Shown: piece after piece, positions 35,161 through 49,410 of the stretch
Layout of the letters: the number at the start of each line of letters is the position of its first letter
How positions within the stretch are numbered: the stretch's first letter is position 1
Origin: Dicaeum eximium
Taxonomy: Eukaryota > Chordata > Aves > Passeriformes > Dicaeidae
Reading direction: 5' to 3'
DNA length: 64,000 bases
NCBI GenBank assembly: GCA_013396995.1
Contig: VWZP01007350.1
Span: forward strand, 418,248-482,247
Program-made: the position numbers and the translations under genes
Notes under the pieces: generated by a model
The model's input: only the letters and a program-made list of their open reading frames with translations
Database searches by the model: none
What the model was told of the DNA's origin: nothing

Positions 35161-36731
35161 TGTGTGCTGATAGTTTTCTGTAGTAGCCTAAATGGATGAA
35201 GTGCTTGTGACCTTCAGTCTGGATAAGGACTGTCTCCTTGGGAAGTGTAAAGCTGAGTGTATGTTTACACATCCAGTGGGACTGGAGTGATCTTTTCTGT
35301 GGTCAAGTAATGTTCTTAAACAGGTAGAAGGCAGTGTAGTGCTTAAACCATCATTTTCTTGAAAATGCACTGAATTAAAAATTTCCTTCATTACTTACCA
35401 AGGAACAGGACACAGGTATCAAGGGATTGATATTGTACACATTACAGAACCATAAGAAGCACTAGCAACAGACCCAAGGAATGAAGTGTAAGACATGCAA
35501 CTCTCATGAACCGCTGCAGCTGGGGAGGTGCACAAGTTAATCTGACAAGAAACATCATCTGACAGTGAATGAATTTGCATTCATTTACTAATTTGTAATG
35601 CACAGTTCAAGTTGATTGATATAACTCCCACTCGGGAAACCTAGTCATTTGCTCAATGTAGTAGTAGGAGACTATTTTAAAAATCTAGGTTAACGCCTTG
35701 GGAATGCATAGGTAAATCCAGAATTCTCTTAAAAGTAACAGAAAGATCAAGAAAAAAATAAATATAAAATTAAAAATCTAGGGATTTAGCTATATAGAAA
35801 AAGAAAGAATTTCAGAATTTGAGAGCCTGCTCTGGAGAAAAAAAAGCCTCTAGATGTTGTGAATTATATCATCTTAATTCTGAAAGATACTAAAATTTGC
35901 TATTTACACACAGACTATGAAACAGTCATGCTGAATGTAGCATACCTGCTTCTCTGATAACATATTATTTTCATTTCATTCATATTTAGTAAAGCTTTTC
36001 CACTTGGGCTAACATTCTTAATTTTGCAAAACCCATTGTGGAAACTTATGGGGTCAGGATCTGTACTTCACCTCTTCTCCAAAGTACTTATTAATACTGA
36101 AATGTTGCACAACAAATTGAGAACTGAGAAAGGCATTAGCCATGTGCTCTGTTGCAAAAACGACTTCTGTTTTTCGTACACATCTACCACACACTTTCAG
36201 CTATTTCTAACAAGGCAGAGCGTCGAGACTGAAACGTGGGGGGTTGTGCTGACTGAGTTCAGGGGTTGCTCAGGAGCTGCACCAAAATCTTTCATGTCTC
36301 TGCCTCCTGATTTCCCTCCACTGCCTCTTGTTCTGCACTCCTCTCCATTCCCAGACTTTGGCAACTCACCCTGGGCTCATTTCCTGGTTTTCTAAGGAGG
36401 ACAGAAATAATTTTCATATAAATATTTAAATTGCCTTAGAGCAATGGAAGTACCTTTGCAGGCAGGTATGATGCTGAAAGCTGCTAAGTGGGTGCTATCA
36501 ACTACTTTCTATTTTCACCCAGGCCGGGAATGATCTAGGGTCTGCTGACCAGATAATAAGTTATCTGTTCCCCCACACTTCCCACACTTTCTTAAATTTT
36601 CATCAATAAAAAGGAAAACAATTAGCAAGGCAGTTACTAACTGACTGAGCACAACTTTCTAAATTATGAGTTGATATCCAGTGCAGGCTTTTGCATTGTT
36701 CAGCCAATGGCAAAACATGTAAAACATGCAC

Positions 36732-36805
36732 GTAAGAGGGGAATTAGTCTTTTGAAAGAGCCAATGACTGGACTGGCTTCTTGAAAAGACTAATTCCCCT
36801 CTCAC
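36732..36805. repeat. Long near-perfect hairpin, pre-miRNA-sized
   Basis: The left arm 36735-36763 and right arm 36774-36802 are 29 nt each with a 10-nt loop (36764-36773). The outer 19 pairs are perfect (agaggggaattagtctttt against its complement). Inside lie a G-G mismatch, two pairs, an A-C mismatch, a G-U wobble (if the + strand is transcribed) and five more pairs. Two further pairs lie outside one mismatch, at 36732-36733 with 36804-36805. Stem length and loop size are in the range of animal pre-miRNA hairpins. It is not one I can name, and it could equally be a short fold-back DNA insertion. Confidence 0.9.
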
Positions 36806-39800
36806 TTGGCAGGTGATACTTGATCATTCTCTGGACATGGGAGAACACAACCTGCAGAGTTCTGATTTGGTGACATCACACTAAAACTTCTGCACTGCCA
36901 GCGGCAGCAGGACACCTAGGTCCATTAACTTTTGGCAAGAGATCTCCACAAACACCATCCTGCTAGTGTTGCCACTGATTTCTGTGGAACAAAATTACAT
37001 TATTTTTTAAAATTTCTGTTTAGAGGCACTGAAAATCAGTCCCATGTTGTTTTCAGCTTTTGTTCTGCAAATTAAAACATATACTCTGCTAAGGATGTTT
37101 GGATCCATACAAACATAATTTTGTTGTATTATTGAATAAGGAGGCAGCGTTAACTGTAAGTGTAGTGCCTGCATAAGTGTCCAAAAGGCACGAGTTAGCA
37201 CCTGGGCCCAGATACAGGACACAGACTGAAGCAAAGAGACTTCAGAAATTATATGATTATGCCATCAAAGAAATTTTAAAAATATGCTTCTGATATTTTG
37301 TATTTCAATGTTTTAAATGTGAGGTGATAACATTTTTCAAGACCAAGAATGAAAGGACTTTTTGTCTGCCAAATGAGTTAACCTGGCTGTACGTGTGAGA
37401 AAAGGTTTTGCAGGCCATGAATCCCAGAGCACAAAAACTGAGAATACCAGCATCAGCATAGATGCTAACATTAATAAAGGTAATTGGCTCAAAGGGATTT
37501 CCTTGATGTTTAACTTCGTAGCTTATTGTGAATCTATTGTGAAACAAAATACTTGAATGTGTGTTTATTACTTATAGCAATAATTTAATTTGATTATACA
37601 GTCCAATATTGTCATCATTCTCATCTCTAAAAGGATCACCTAAATTAATTTGCACAATAATCTGAAATTATAAAAGCAGAGATCTCTCTTAGAGGGAGTA
37701 GGCAGAATTCTCTGTGAGGCAAGGGATTTAACAAGAATCTGAAGAGAGAAAGCACACAAAACCAAAATATCATTTGTTGGGTTTAAATGTTAATTATCCT
37801 TCCCATAGCCCTGCTACACCAAGTTCTTATTGAACATAATAATCAATATATTCTCTGTAGAAAACCATAGAAAACTATTCATAATCATGGTATATAATAA
37901 TAATTAGTTTTATAGTAATATTTGGCTCTTAAAGGGCATTTGTTTGTAGAAGGCTACATTTCAGTGTAAAACCAGCTTTAGCAAAGTATTTTCAGCTACT
38001 CACATGAATTTTTTTTTCAGTAGATCCTGAATGCTTCCTATATATGCAAGAAAACCAGGGGCCGCATTAGCAGCATTATGATTTTTGAATATTGGCCAAG
38101 ACTTTGAAAAAAATTATTATCTTCTTACATATTTTTAACTGAATTTTGTTGCTGTTCTATTTCTGTGCTGCTTTCCCGAGCAGCTAACAGCAGTATAGTG
38201 TTTCCTGTTATGGCAAACAGGGTTCACACTGACTAGAAAGATGTTTCATGACATGATGAAAATATTTTCATACATGTTCATCTCTAACAGCTTCAGACAC
38301 CATTAGCATACCAAAAATGACAGGATAAGGAGTTGTACAGCAGAACCTGGAGTATTCAAGGTTATAAAGAGCAATTAAAAAATTAGGATATTCAATAAGG
38401 GAACACATTTAAACTTTCCCAGTGATTGCCCTGGTATCTATTCAATTTCATAGGAAATTTTCAGTTTCCTAGAATAAAGGACATCCCAAATTTCCCTGTA
38501 TAAAATTAATGTTTTGGAAGTCCATTGCTCATTAAGTCCATGATATTTACCCAATTTAATGACTTTTTTCCAAATGGAATTTTCTTCACTTTGAGGTTCC
38601 AGGTCATGTCATATTAAAGTGTTTTGGTTTGGTTTTCCTGTCATTTTTTAGTTATGACACAGCCAAAAAGATAAGTAGGCAATCTCTATCAGCACATATG
38701 TCCCAGTTTAATTTTTTCATAACTGTAAAAATCACCTCCTATGCTGAACAGAACATTACAAGGAGCAGAATCCCTTTATTCTTTAGGACTAAATTAACAA
38801 CACTGCAATTCAGCAATATTTCTTCTCCTTACATTGACTGCATCTATAGAATGTGGTTTCTACATATTTCCAAAAAGATCCCCAGAGGACTGGCACTTGA
38901 AGCTTATGGCTAAAGACTGAACAATGAAACAGGTCAGCTTGTCCTAAGAAATCAGGTCATTCCGCTGCATTTCTTGTTATCATTTTGACAACAGGGGATG
39001 GGGGAACAGACGCAGTTGTAAGCCAGCTCTCTGGGAGAGCCACTCTCAGAACACAGGGAAATAGCAACACTTCTACTGCAAAAAAAGTCTATATTTAATA
39101 CATGCTCCATTTAGTATGGGTCCTGGTACCTCCTTTTTTTAAATCTATTTATGAGGAAAGCGAAATTTAAAAGTAATTTCAGATTAATTATCCTATATCT
39201 TGTTGCTTTTGTTTGGGGGTTTTTGTTTGTTTTTCTGGAGGCAATGCACCACTATTAAAATATTTACTATGGAGGACATTTTATTGCTGTGGATGTTTGC
39301 AAGAACAAATTGAACAATCACAAATTAAACAGTCGCCTATTTCTTTAGAGAATTTTAGCTTGTGGTAAGATGCTCAAAGCTCGACGTGGAAATTTGTTCA
39401 ATATCTATACACTTTAAAAAATATATATGTATGGTTACAGAATTTCCTTTGCTTCGTTATAAACTATAGGGGACATGCAAGATTTTCTCTGTGTACACCC
39501 ACAAATAATTCTGACTTTGTCCATGAAGTCACAGAAGCTCTCCTGGGGTGGGATAGTTCTGATATATTTTGTCAGGTAGCCCAAAGTGAAGGCAGCAGTT
39601 GTTACACAGCCTCTAACTACACCCCTCCATCAATGGAAGCAACCAGTATGGAGAATGAATTGGAAGGATATTGAAAAGAATTACAGGGATGCTTGATGGC
39701 TGCAACATCCTGTGCAGATGCCAAGAAAGCAGGCAGCTTGGAAGTGAACTCTTGATCTCCTAAGAAGTAGAAATAGATGGAAATTGGAGAGCTTTTCAAT

Positions 39801-42657
39801 TTGTTTGACTTTAATTCTGCTGTATCTGAGTTCATTGTGAAAAAATAATTTTGAATGAAACATCACTACTTGTTGGAACCTCTAACTTCTACAGACAAGG
39901 AGCTTATACACATACACAGAAATCTATATACATCCACACACATTAATTTTCCAATGCTTTTCTAATATCTTCCCTTTCTCTTGAAATTGTTCAACTCATT
40001 TTATACTCAGAAAATGGGAAGAGTAACAGTGCATGTAACTGCAAATAAGAGAGAAGGTAGGTCTGTTTGACATGCTTTTCACTGAAATGCAATCAATACT
40101 GAAAGTGTTTCCAAATCTCTGAACTAGCCAATAGAACAGAACATAATCATATGATACATCCAACGCACCTACTGAATCTGATTCTTGGTTTACACCTACT
40201 TAACCACAAACAAGTCTAAGTGAGAACTGGGAAGTTATGAAAATGCCACCACCACCCTGAACTGGCCTAGAAACCACAGATTTTGCCAGGAACAAAAACA
40301 AGGCATGCAGGAAAGCAGGACCAAGCATGGTTTGAAGACCACCCCACACTCAGTACCCAGCTCAAAGCCAGAAAATTCTAGGTAGGCCAAGATGAAAACA
40401 CACGTGGTGTGAGTAGCAAGGGCTGTACATTTGTAGGTAGGTAGATGAGCTGGGTAGGTGGCCAAGAAACTAAACACAACTGAAAGGCCCTGGGCTGTGC
40501 ATGTTGTATTAAGAGAGGAGTAGCTGAGGCTGTTTGCTTCCCACTCTCTGGACAGCCAGGCTGCACTGCATTGCTCTGTGACCACCAATGTGCAGAAGTT
40601 CACTGCCACTCCACTCACCAATCTTCCTGAATAAATAAAACCAAATTAATGATCAGTGCATTAAGTCAGGTGTCTCCATGAAGGGTCACATACTTTTTGC
40701 CAGAAGGTCTTGGAAGGAAAAGCCACAATTTTATTTGTAGTTATTCTTTGGTTTTGCTTTTGCCTTCTTTCTTTTTTAAAATAATGGCCACATTTATCAA
40801 AAGAAATATTTCACTGCAGTTTAAATAAGTAAATTAATATTAATATGAAAGAGCCTGTAGAATTTTCCACTGAGGTACTGACCTAAATCTTTCACAAGAA
40901 CAACAGAGATTATTGTAACAACATTTACCTTGCTTTTCCTCTCCTTTAATTTTGCCAACCAACATTTCATGCCGGAGCTCTAATAATAGGCTACATTTAA
41001 AAAATAAGTTGTTCTTGTCTGTTCCCAGATGAACTAGAAACTGGAATAAGCAAGCCAAATTCCAATTTGGAGAGAATCTAAAGTAAGTCTGCTTTAATAG
41101 TTAGCCTTTGACTAGAGGGCCAGGCCGTAAGATATTTGTGGTCTTTAAGCTGCCACCTAAAAACCTATGAAATTATGCTTAGCTCCATCTCCAGAAAATA
41201 TTTTTTCTCTCTGCTTCCCAAAGATGCAGAATCTATTGAAAATACACATTTCATCTACGTCTGTAGTACTTTGATACACCTCTTCTTTTGGTAGTAACTT
41301 GCTCTATACTGCATCAACCATCAGGCATTCAACACACATGTTGTTCATGAGGCACCGTATTCAAGAGAATAAGAAGCAGTTGTACCATTAGAACTCAGCT
41401 GGCATTCAGCAGTAACAATTGCATTCATTTCAACAAGCTTGTCTTTTAACAATCTATTCTCCTCCCATTCCCCTGGGGAATTCAATATAACCATAGCTAG
41501 GTGCATACAGTATACAAAATATCCTTCAGCTTAACTGTGAAATTCTAAACCCTACTCATAATTAAAAAAAGCTGCAGAAAAAAAGTCTCTGGAGCTGCAG
41601 GACAAAGTCGTCTTAATATCAGAAACACTCTGGTCAGAACATTTGGAAGATGCATTATCTAGATAAGCATTAACAGAAAGGCCTATCAGGAAAATTTCAC
41701 CCAAACTACCACATTTTATTAAACACAGGGGAAGTTTTAAAATCTCCCCATTATTCTGATGGCTTTAGCGAGCCTGTTTTCTCTGGCTCCAACGTAACAT
41801 GAAAGAGATCTGGCTTAACCCTAGCACTAAATAATGTGATGAACCACCTTAATGTCAGAGCCAGATTGAAAGAAATATTTTCATCTTGGCAGACTTCACA
41901 CAAACAGGAGTAGTGCCTTTCGATCAGTGTCAGCCTAAATGCCAGCTGGTTGGCTTGCACTTGAGGTCTGAGCTCCACATTAGACATATTTTAACCTCAC
42001 TCACACTTGCCACTTATTTAAAAGCCAGGGATCCCTCATGGAATTTTGGAATTGTGAAATCTGTGACATCTGGATCATGAAACATTCAAAATGCTTGTCC
42101 AAGGCATGCAGAATAGTTTGCAAGTGGAGAGAAAGAAAATAAAACTCTCCAGAAAGATATGTTCACTCAGTATCTAAGAGAGATAATGATCACTGTTTGA
42201 GTGCAAAACAATAACGTTAAAATTATAAACTGCAAAAGAATTTGAGATGACACTGATATTTTAAAGTGAGGAAAATATGATGTTCACAACCACAGTTTTA
42301 AATTATTGCACCCTAATTTTAAAACATCATTTCTATGGAAATATAAATGGACACAAAAAACCAGCACATGCTGGGCATGTGGACATTTCTCTAACTGACA
42401 AACAGAATAAACCCACCTTCATTAACATTTCATACTCTCCTCTCATCCATGCTTATTCTTGATCAACTAGGAGGACTGACAGACATCTTTCAATGTGTCA
42501 GGCTAATTTCTTTACTAAATTGATTATAAACTAAGCTATACCTGTTCAAAAGATACTGTCCAATATTCTTCTGCATCCCTCTGGAATAATAATTTTTAAA
42601 CACAACTCCAGTTCACTATTTCCATTTATCCAAGTTGTAAATATTTTCTGTTTCTAC

Positions 42658-42675
42658 TTTTTTTTTTTTTTTTTT
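42658..42675. repeat. Poly(T) tract, 18 T
   Basis: Eighteen consecutive T residues are seen. On the minus strand it would be a poly(A), but no retrotransposon body is recognisable next to it. Confidence 0.95.
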
Positions 42676-45600
42676 CATTTTCCTCCCTAACTCACTGCTC
42701 TTTCTTTGGAAACAGCAGTTGCATACTTTAGGACAACATTTAAAATGTATCAACCAAATGGTCCCAGTTGCTCTTATGCTTGTTCAGCCTTCTATGCCAG
42801 GAACTGTTGAGACCATTTTGGATGCTCCAGACAAAATAGAAGCCTATTGCTACAGACTTCTTTTTCTCAGTTCTCCCTTTTTATGTATCAGATATTCTCC
42901 ATATCTTGAGAAGGTTTAAAAAGGTTTCAGGTTGAAAAATCTCTATAAATTGCTAAGGAAAGCACAACTCTATGGATTAATTGTTGTTGGACATAATTTT
43001 TAACTTTCAGAACACTCATGCATCATTGATAGCCATCTGTGGTTTCAGTATATTAGAATATACTTCAAGGAAATTCATACTGTGGAGCTTAAAATTTGTT
43101 CCTGTCAGCTCAAGAGCTTTTCTGCATTGTTTCTTGCTTATTATTCATAAGGAATTGAAGATCACGAAAACTAGGGGTTTTGTCTGCTGTTTCAATGAAT
43201 TATAACTCAACATTACTGTTTCATTCCCTCTCTGCCAATAAATCTCCTAGAAATCTTGTGCATAGTCTCTGTTGTTGAAGTCAAATAATGGTTAGAAGGC
43301 AAAGAAGTGTGACTGCAGTAGCAGTACAGATGCCTAGTTCTGAGCAGCTTGGTCCTCAGCTATTTGATTATAGCTTAGAGATGATACAAAGCTTCATTCT
43401 TACTTCATAATTATGCCAGGAATCAGGCTAGGATATTACATAATTTGTTTTAAAGGAAAGAAATTTTAATTAACAAAAAACCCCTACGAACAACTGCACT
43501 GATAGCAGAAGAATGCACGATCTTATCACACAGTCTAAATTTTGGGCCTATCAAAAATCTCTCTTCTAAGTCATCCTAGATTATTTGGAATTACCTCTCA
43601 TTGAGCCTGCTGATCAAAATTAATTAGCTATACTAGACAGGAGTGAAACTGTAATAAGAGTTTTGAAATAATGCTCTATGTGTTTAAAAAGTGTTAACAC
43701 ACTGATGGGCTAAAGTTTCCCTATGGTCCACACTGCCCTAATAAAAAGTCTGGATAAAGGCTGACAGCCAGGTCTCTCTCAGCTTAGGTAATTTTGCCCA
43801 CTGAATTAATTGAGACCAATGGTCAAAAATGTAAAAATATCAAGAACCTGTTGGGTCATTTGCCTCGCAGTTGCAGAGAGGAATTCCATACCCAGGAGGA
43901 ATTATCCCCCAGCTGCCTGTAGACATACCATTTCCAGGAGTGCTCTCCCTGAAGGTAAGACCAGGATATGCTGGAAAGGCTCTGTAAGAGTAATCTACAC
44001 TTTGGCAATACTTATCCTAAGAATCATTCTCAAGGGAGACATTGATATGTTTTACTACAAAGCCGGCCTGGGATCCATCTATCAGACTCTGTGAAAAATA
44101 GAGAGGCAGGACCAAAATTTACAGTGTACCACCCATGCAGACACACAATCTGCCCTGGAAAAACACTTCAGAAGCAGAGAATAATCCAAACCCCTTTGTA
44201 TTTCACAAAGGTACTGTGGTAACAAGTTGCAGAGGAAAAGGGCTTTTTAGGGTAGAGGTGAGCAAGGATGGTACCTGTCTAAGGCAATAAGGTGTACTTA
44301 GCAGTCCATCCACAATGCTTTAAATATCTCATCTCAATTACAACAATATTTGGATAAATCATTCTCAGTGAACGCCCCTATAGCTCTCCAACCTTAACCC
44401 ATTATTGTAAGCATAAAATAAAAGTAGATTTACTTTTCAAGTGAAACAGACTTAGCATTACATTAAACTGTATTTGAGACATAAACACATTTTTCCCTTA
44501 ACATCATGGGTAGATTGCAGGTTCAAAGAGGAAAAAAATAAGTTTTAAAAAGGTGAAATAATTAACAATCCATACTTCACCTTACTGATGAACGTGATCT
44601 GGTCCAGACCACAATGGTTGGTATCAGAAACTTGAGATGCATCTCTGCTTAATATCGCATAAATTCCCTTTGAATGTGAAATTATTTTAATCAGAAGAAA
44701 GCCAGTTTAGCATAGATTGATTTCCTGATAGTGGACTTAGTAGCTGAGTATTTATTTATTCCTCCTTCATGACTATTTGCTGAAGAAAGAGAAAAACTAA
44801 TACCTAGTCAAGTGTAATATTGCATATACACTTTAATTATTTTTTTTCCCCGCAAAAGTCTACCCAGTACTCCTTGGGCTAGTTCCAGAATTGTGCCACA
44901 AAGGGAGGAGGACCATTCTCCCCAGCCCTGTTTCTTCTCCATCACCCCCCTAGATCTTGGACCTGCAGGCCCAATGGGTAGGGGCAAGTCTACTTTGTTT
45001 CCTTCTCCATCAGGAGTGTGAAGCTTGCTGAAGGGTGGAAAGTAGGCTTGCAATGAGAACACACTCGCTCTAATGCCATTTTTGTGCAAATGAGAAATTA
45101 GTTGTGCTGAAACTGTAGAGATTATAAACACTGTGTTCTATATTGTGTCATCAGATTTCAAGCAGATGGCTCAGTTTATTCAGCAGATGTCCAGGTAGCC
45201 TGATCTATTCCAGTGTTTGGCTACAAATAAACTGAAGAGGTTGACCAACCCTAAAGGAATTCATGAAAACTTTTCATGTCCAGAATAGTTCTCAACAAGA
45301 ATATTTATATATTATCAGCTTTCCCATGTAAATATATAATATATACATGTATTACTGCCTCTGTTCATGATCTCATGGCTTTTTAGACATATATTAGCTT
45401 TCGTCTTCCAGAACAAAGTGCCATCATCTTTGAAAGTCTCAGCTGCAAAATGTAGGAGTGAAAATTATGCTATGAATTTTTTATGATCATATCCTATTTG
45501 GTGTAAAGTTCAAAGGTCTATAAATATTCAAAGATATGTAGGATTCTGTGGAATGTGTTTCTTGGTTATATTCAAACCTGATAAAAAAGCATTTGTGACA

Positions 45601-48129
45601 TGAACTAGAAACAATTTTCAAAATGTGTTGTATTAATTCCCTGCTCATAATGGTAGATAAGAACACAGGACAAGAACTTTTCAGGTCTGTATACTTATAA
45701 CTTTTACTTTTGAATAAAGTTCTCTGTAGGACTGCTAGCAGATGAATATTTTCTTTTTATGACTGAGCTGAGAGCTACAAAAGAATAGACACTGCCAGTA
45801 ACCAGGAGCTAAGCATACAAACAGAATGAAAACAGAGCTTCAGAACCAAGTTAGCGGAGCTCTACTGACAGCAAATTTTCTACCAAATAAAGATCTGGTC
45901 ACAAATCTAAAAACTTCTTCCAGTGGAAGAAGTAGCATCTAAAGAAGGAACTATTTATTTCAACAAGGTTAGGATAAATGATGGTTACATTTTTATCATC
46001 ATAATAACAACAACAGTAATTTAAAAACCTTTCCTAGGTGTTTTAGAACTTGTTTTATTCCAAGAATCTAAAGCTTGGGAATGTATTGTTACTTGACACT
46101 TTTGTGCACACATTTGATTTTGCCAACTTCCTTTCATTGTTGTATCTTAGAGTTTGATATGAACACAAAAGAATTTAGTTCAGCCTCTGATGTAACAATT
46201 ACAGTTTGCAAATGACTTAGTTTTAGAGCATTTATAATTCATGGCATTAGATGCAGCTACAATAGAAATGTAGATATTTTAGAGAATCTGTATTTCAAAA
46301 TGTTTAAAATAAAGCATATTCGTAAGTCTGTCAATGAACTGATGCTTATAGCTGTCATATGTTTCACTTGCAGAGGAATCAGAGCTTGGGGAATAGGAAA
46401 TGGGAACCTCTACAATATAAAAAACATTACTTGCAATACAACTCCATGTGTTATTTCATTTGTGGATCACTCATCCCCAAAGAAACTTGATAACAGAATT
46501 GAGCTAATAGATACAATGGCCACACCTACAGATGTGTTACAGGTTTACAAGAACCCCACACAAAACCTAGAAATTATCCTCCTAAAAATTAATACCAGTT
46601 ATTATAAAATACATTTGCAAAATTCTCTGCAGGCTGAATAACACCCAAAATTCCAGATATTTTACTCTGATGTAAACCTCACAAAAAACCTGTTTCAGGG
46701 CCATGCTAATGCAGACACATTGCTTCTGGGCTCATATTTGTGTTTCTGCAAGAGTTGTGCTGTGATTTCATACAGACCTGGGGTTCTGCACTGCATTGCC
46801 TTGCACGATGAACACACACTAAAGCAATTTTACAGGCAAGTCAACCAGGTGCCTATGGATTAACAGGCACTTAAGCAATGAGGAACAATTTATATGTAAA
46901 TTGTTTTTGGTCTGAGACTCTTAAACTGCAGCTCAGGTGAAAGTGAAGTATGTGAATCCCTTTTTTGACTCCAGGCCTCTATGTCTTATGCTTTTCGGAT
47001 CTACCTGCAGCGCACAGCAAAGTGACAACTTAGTGCCATAAAAAGCAGAAAAGAAAACTATTTTGCAGTAGAGAAATACTGCAGTGAGCTTGAAAGTCCA
47101 TCAGATTAAAAAAAGATGAAGAAAAAGAAGAAAAAACAAGTGAGAAGCATGAGTCTGGGAAAGGAATAACTTTCTTTAAGAAGCCGCTGCAAAGCAAAAC
47201 AACACGAGTGAATTACAGTTTGCCAAAGTAGCTTAAAGCAGCCTTAAAAAGAAGGAAAAGTCTGTCAGTGAGAGAGCATTTCCCTACAACTCTGATCATC
47301 AAGTTTAAAGCTCTGTCACCAAAAGGAACACAAGTTGTTACACCACTGAGACATTTTTAACTCGAGCTACATAACAACCTTGCTTTTCAGTTACAGGGTG
47401 TTTCATTCTGTCGCACAGAGGTTCACTTTTAACTACCAGAGGAGGACTTTCACAGAGCTTGTTTGACTTGTGATCAGCCTTTTAGCCATGAGTTACTGTC
47501 TCAGCTCTCATCCTTGCCTCCTTGCTTTAAATTAACTCTTTAATTGCCACTGTACTCAAGTCAAAGCACCTTGGAATGCACTTATACACTGCTTGAAAAG
47601 ACCTCAACTCATCATTGCAAGATAAGGAAGATCTGAGGGGTGCCCTAAGTAACATTCCTGAGCAGTTTTTAACTTTCAGCACAGAATTATGTGAGACAAT
47701 TGTTATTGTCAGAGCACAGACTATACCAGAACACAATATATTTAGTCCTTTCTTGAGAAGTACTCGGAGGATGCCACTATTGTTAAGGCCTGAGCCTGAA
47801 GTAGGAGAATAAAATAAAATAAAAGATAAGCATAGCTAATGATTTTCACAGTCACGTTTCAAACACTTGCTATTTGAACAATTCCATTCCATCTGATCTT
47901 TCAATCAAGCTGTGAAGTCCAGCTTTGCAGCAATTCCCACTTCACCAGTATCATACCACAGGCAGGGAGTTCTCCTTTCAGCCCATGGGAGTTCTCACTT
48001 TCACTGGAATAACGTGAGGGCTTGAGTTGTCCTCAAAGTCACTGAGGTTTCTAAAAGGGTAGACAGGAATCTAGAGGGATTTACCAGCAGCCTGACAATC
48101 AGTGATTTTGGTACAGGTCAGACTACTAG

Positions 48130-48195
48130 ATGGTTCTGAAAACCCCAGTTCAAGCCCATTTCCAGCTGTAGGCACCTAAATCTCTTTAAAATAGG
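48130..48195. mobile_element. Possible ancient amniote interspersed repeat
   Basis: ttctgaaaaccccag followed by gtaggcacctaaatctcttt resembles a motif pair (tttgaaaatccc ... taggcacctaaat) that I associate with old dispersed repeats in turtles, crocodilians and birds. The match is short and no border is visible. Confidence 0.25.
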
Positions 48196-49317
48196 ATTGC
48201 ATGAGAGTCACAATAAGGTCATTTAAGAAGATCAAGTAAGCTTTAAGTGGCATATGGCTATAAAAAAAACAAAAGCAGCTGTGAAATGGTAACAGTTTTG
48301 GACATGGACTACAATAGTTAGGATGCTTTTAAACTGCCCTTTTAGATAAGATAGAGATTAATAAAACAACAGCAATAAACACCATCAAAAAGTTCTCTTC
48401 TAAGTAGAAATCTGTGACCAGAATTTAAAAAGTCACAACAATTAATTTTTTCTTCAGAAGAATTTATTTCACACTATTTTTCTTTTATTTAGATGTTACT
48501 AAAGAAATTGTTTGGACTGAATTTTAAAGTAAGCATCAAATTATGAGTTGGACAAAGAAAATGTGCTGATGAGTTGTAATCCGTTTAGGAAAAACAGCTC
48601 TGGTTATCCAATAGTTCTCATAGTCAGTGAAGTCTTTGGGTTCTACAAATAATGCACAGTGAAGCTGGGACAAAACCTGGGGTTCTAGAGCACTCCCCAC
48701 CACCTCCAGGAGCCAGTCCTCAGCTTTCCCTCTTGCAATGATGATTTCTACTACTGTTCAAGAATTCCCTTCCCCACCTCAGCAACCTTTTCTCTCCACA
48801 TACTCTGGGCTGCTGGGCAAGCAGGGAGAGGGAGTAGCTAGAGCAGAACTGGCTCTTGTGCAGAGGAGGAGTGAGATGGAGGAGTGGGCAGGACAAAGGT
48901 GTAAGGGACAAGGGAGGCACAAGTGATGGCATAGGGATCCTCCTCTGCCCTGCAGCTGCTGCTACCACACATCTTGGCCGCCCAAGGAGGAATGAGAGCA
49001 GAACAGCTGCCTCAGCTGGGTAGTACTTCAGGCCGATTTTCAAAGCAAAAACAACTTTGACAGTCTGATGTTCTAGGCAAGTGACTAATTTTCCATTCTT
49101 AAAATATCACTGAGACAAAGAGGTACTTGAGGAAAAAGGTACAGGCAATAACCCTTAAATAAATGAAAGTGAAATACAGCATTTTAACAATTAATTACAG
49201 TATGGTCAGCAACAACAAATCACACTACTAAATCATTATAAGAGATAATTCTATGTCTGTAATCATATTTTCATTGCCTGCTTATTTAACTGAATTTTTT
49301 CCATGAGATAGGAAGAA

Positions 49318-49410
49318 CTGTAACTGCTGAGTGAGACTCAGAGCAGGCAAGTGACTCACATCAGATGACAAAGAGCTGGTGCAGCTAAGCCAGAAGTAGA
49401 AGCTATGGAA
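49318..49410. mobile_element. Possible MIR/L3-like relic
   Basis: gcaagtgactcacatcagat, then gagctggtgcagctaagcca and gaagtagaagc follow the order of the MIR/L3 core (aagtgacttgcccaaggtca ... ctggtggcagagcc). It is heavily mutated, so only suggestive. Confidence 0.3.

Larger units (their letters stand above)
30363..36731. other. Non-coding A+T-rich stretch
   Basis: No gene recognised. It holds a 36-bp tandem duplication (31803-31874), a perfect short hairpin (32122-32148), a TTAATTAAAA repeat (35134-35160) and very A+T-rich DNA at 31.8-33.1 kb. The 36024-36395 open frame (123 codons, + strand) has no recognisable domain. Confidence 0.5.

Noticed and set aside
36024..36395. 123-codon + strand open frame
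   Set aside because: No recognisable motif; the proline-rich end follows from C/T-rich DNA.
42658..42675. Poly(T) as the tail of a minus-strand processed pseudogene
   Set aside because: No mRNA-like or LINE-like body on the adjoining side in either direction.
43810..44094. 94-codon open frame with an internal gaag|gtaaga donor and ccatttccag acceptor (possible 17-nt exon)
   Set aside because: The pyrimidine tract is poor and several competing AGs lie close by; weaker than the segments reported.
46300..46641. 113-codon + strand open frame with a hydrophobic start resembling a signal peptide
   Set aside because: A+T-rich DNA yields hydrophobic stretches readily; no family, no supporting promoter or splice structure.
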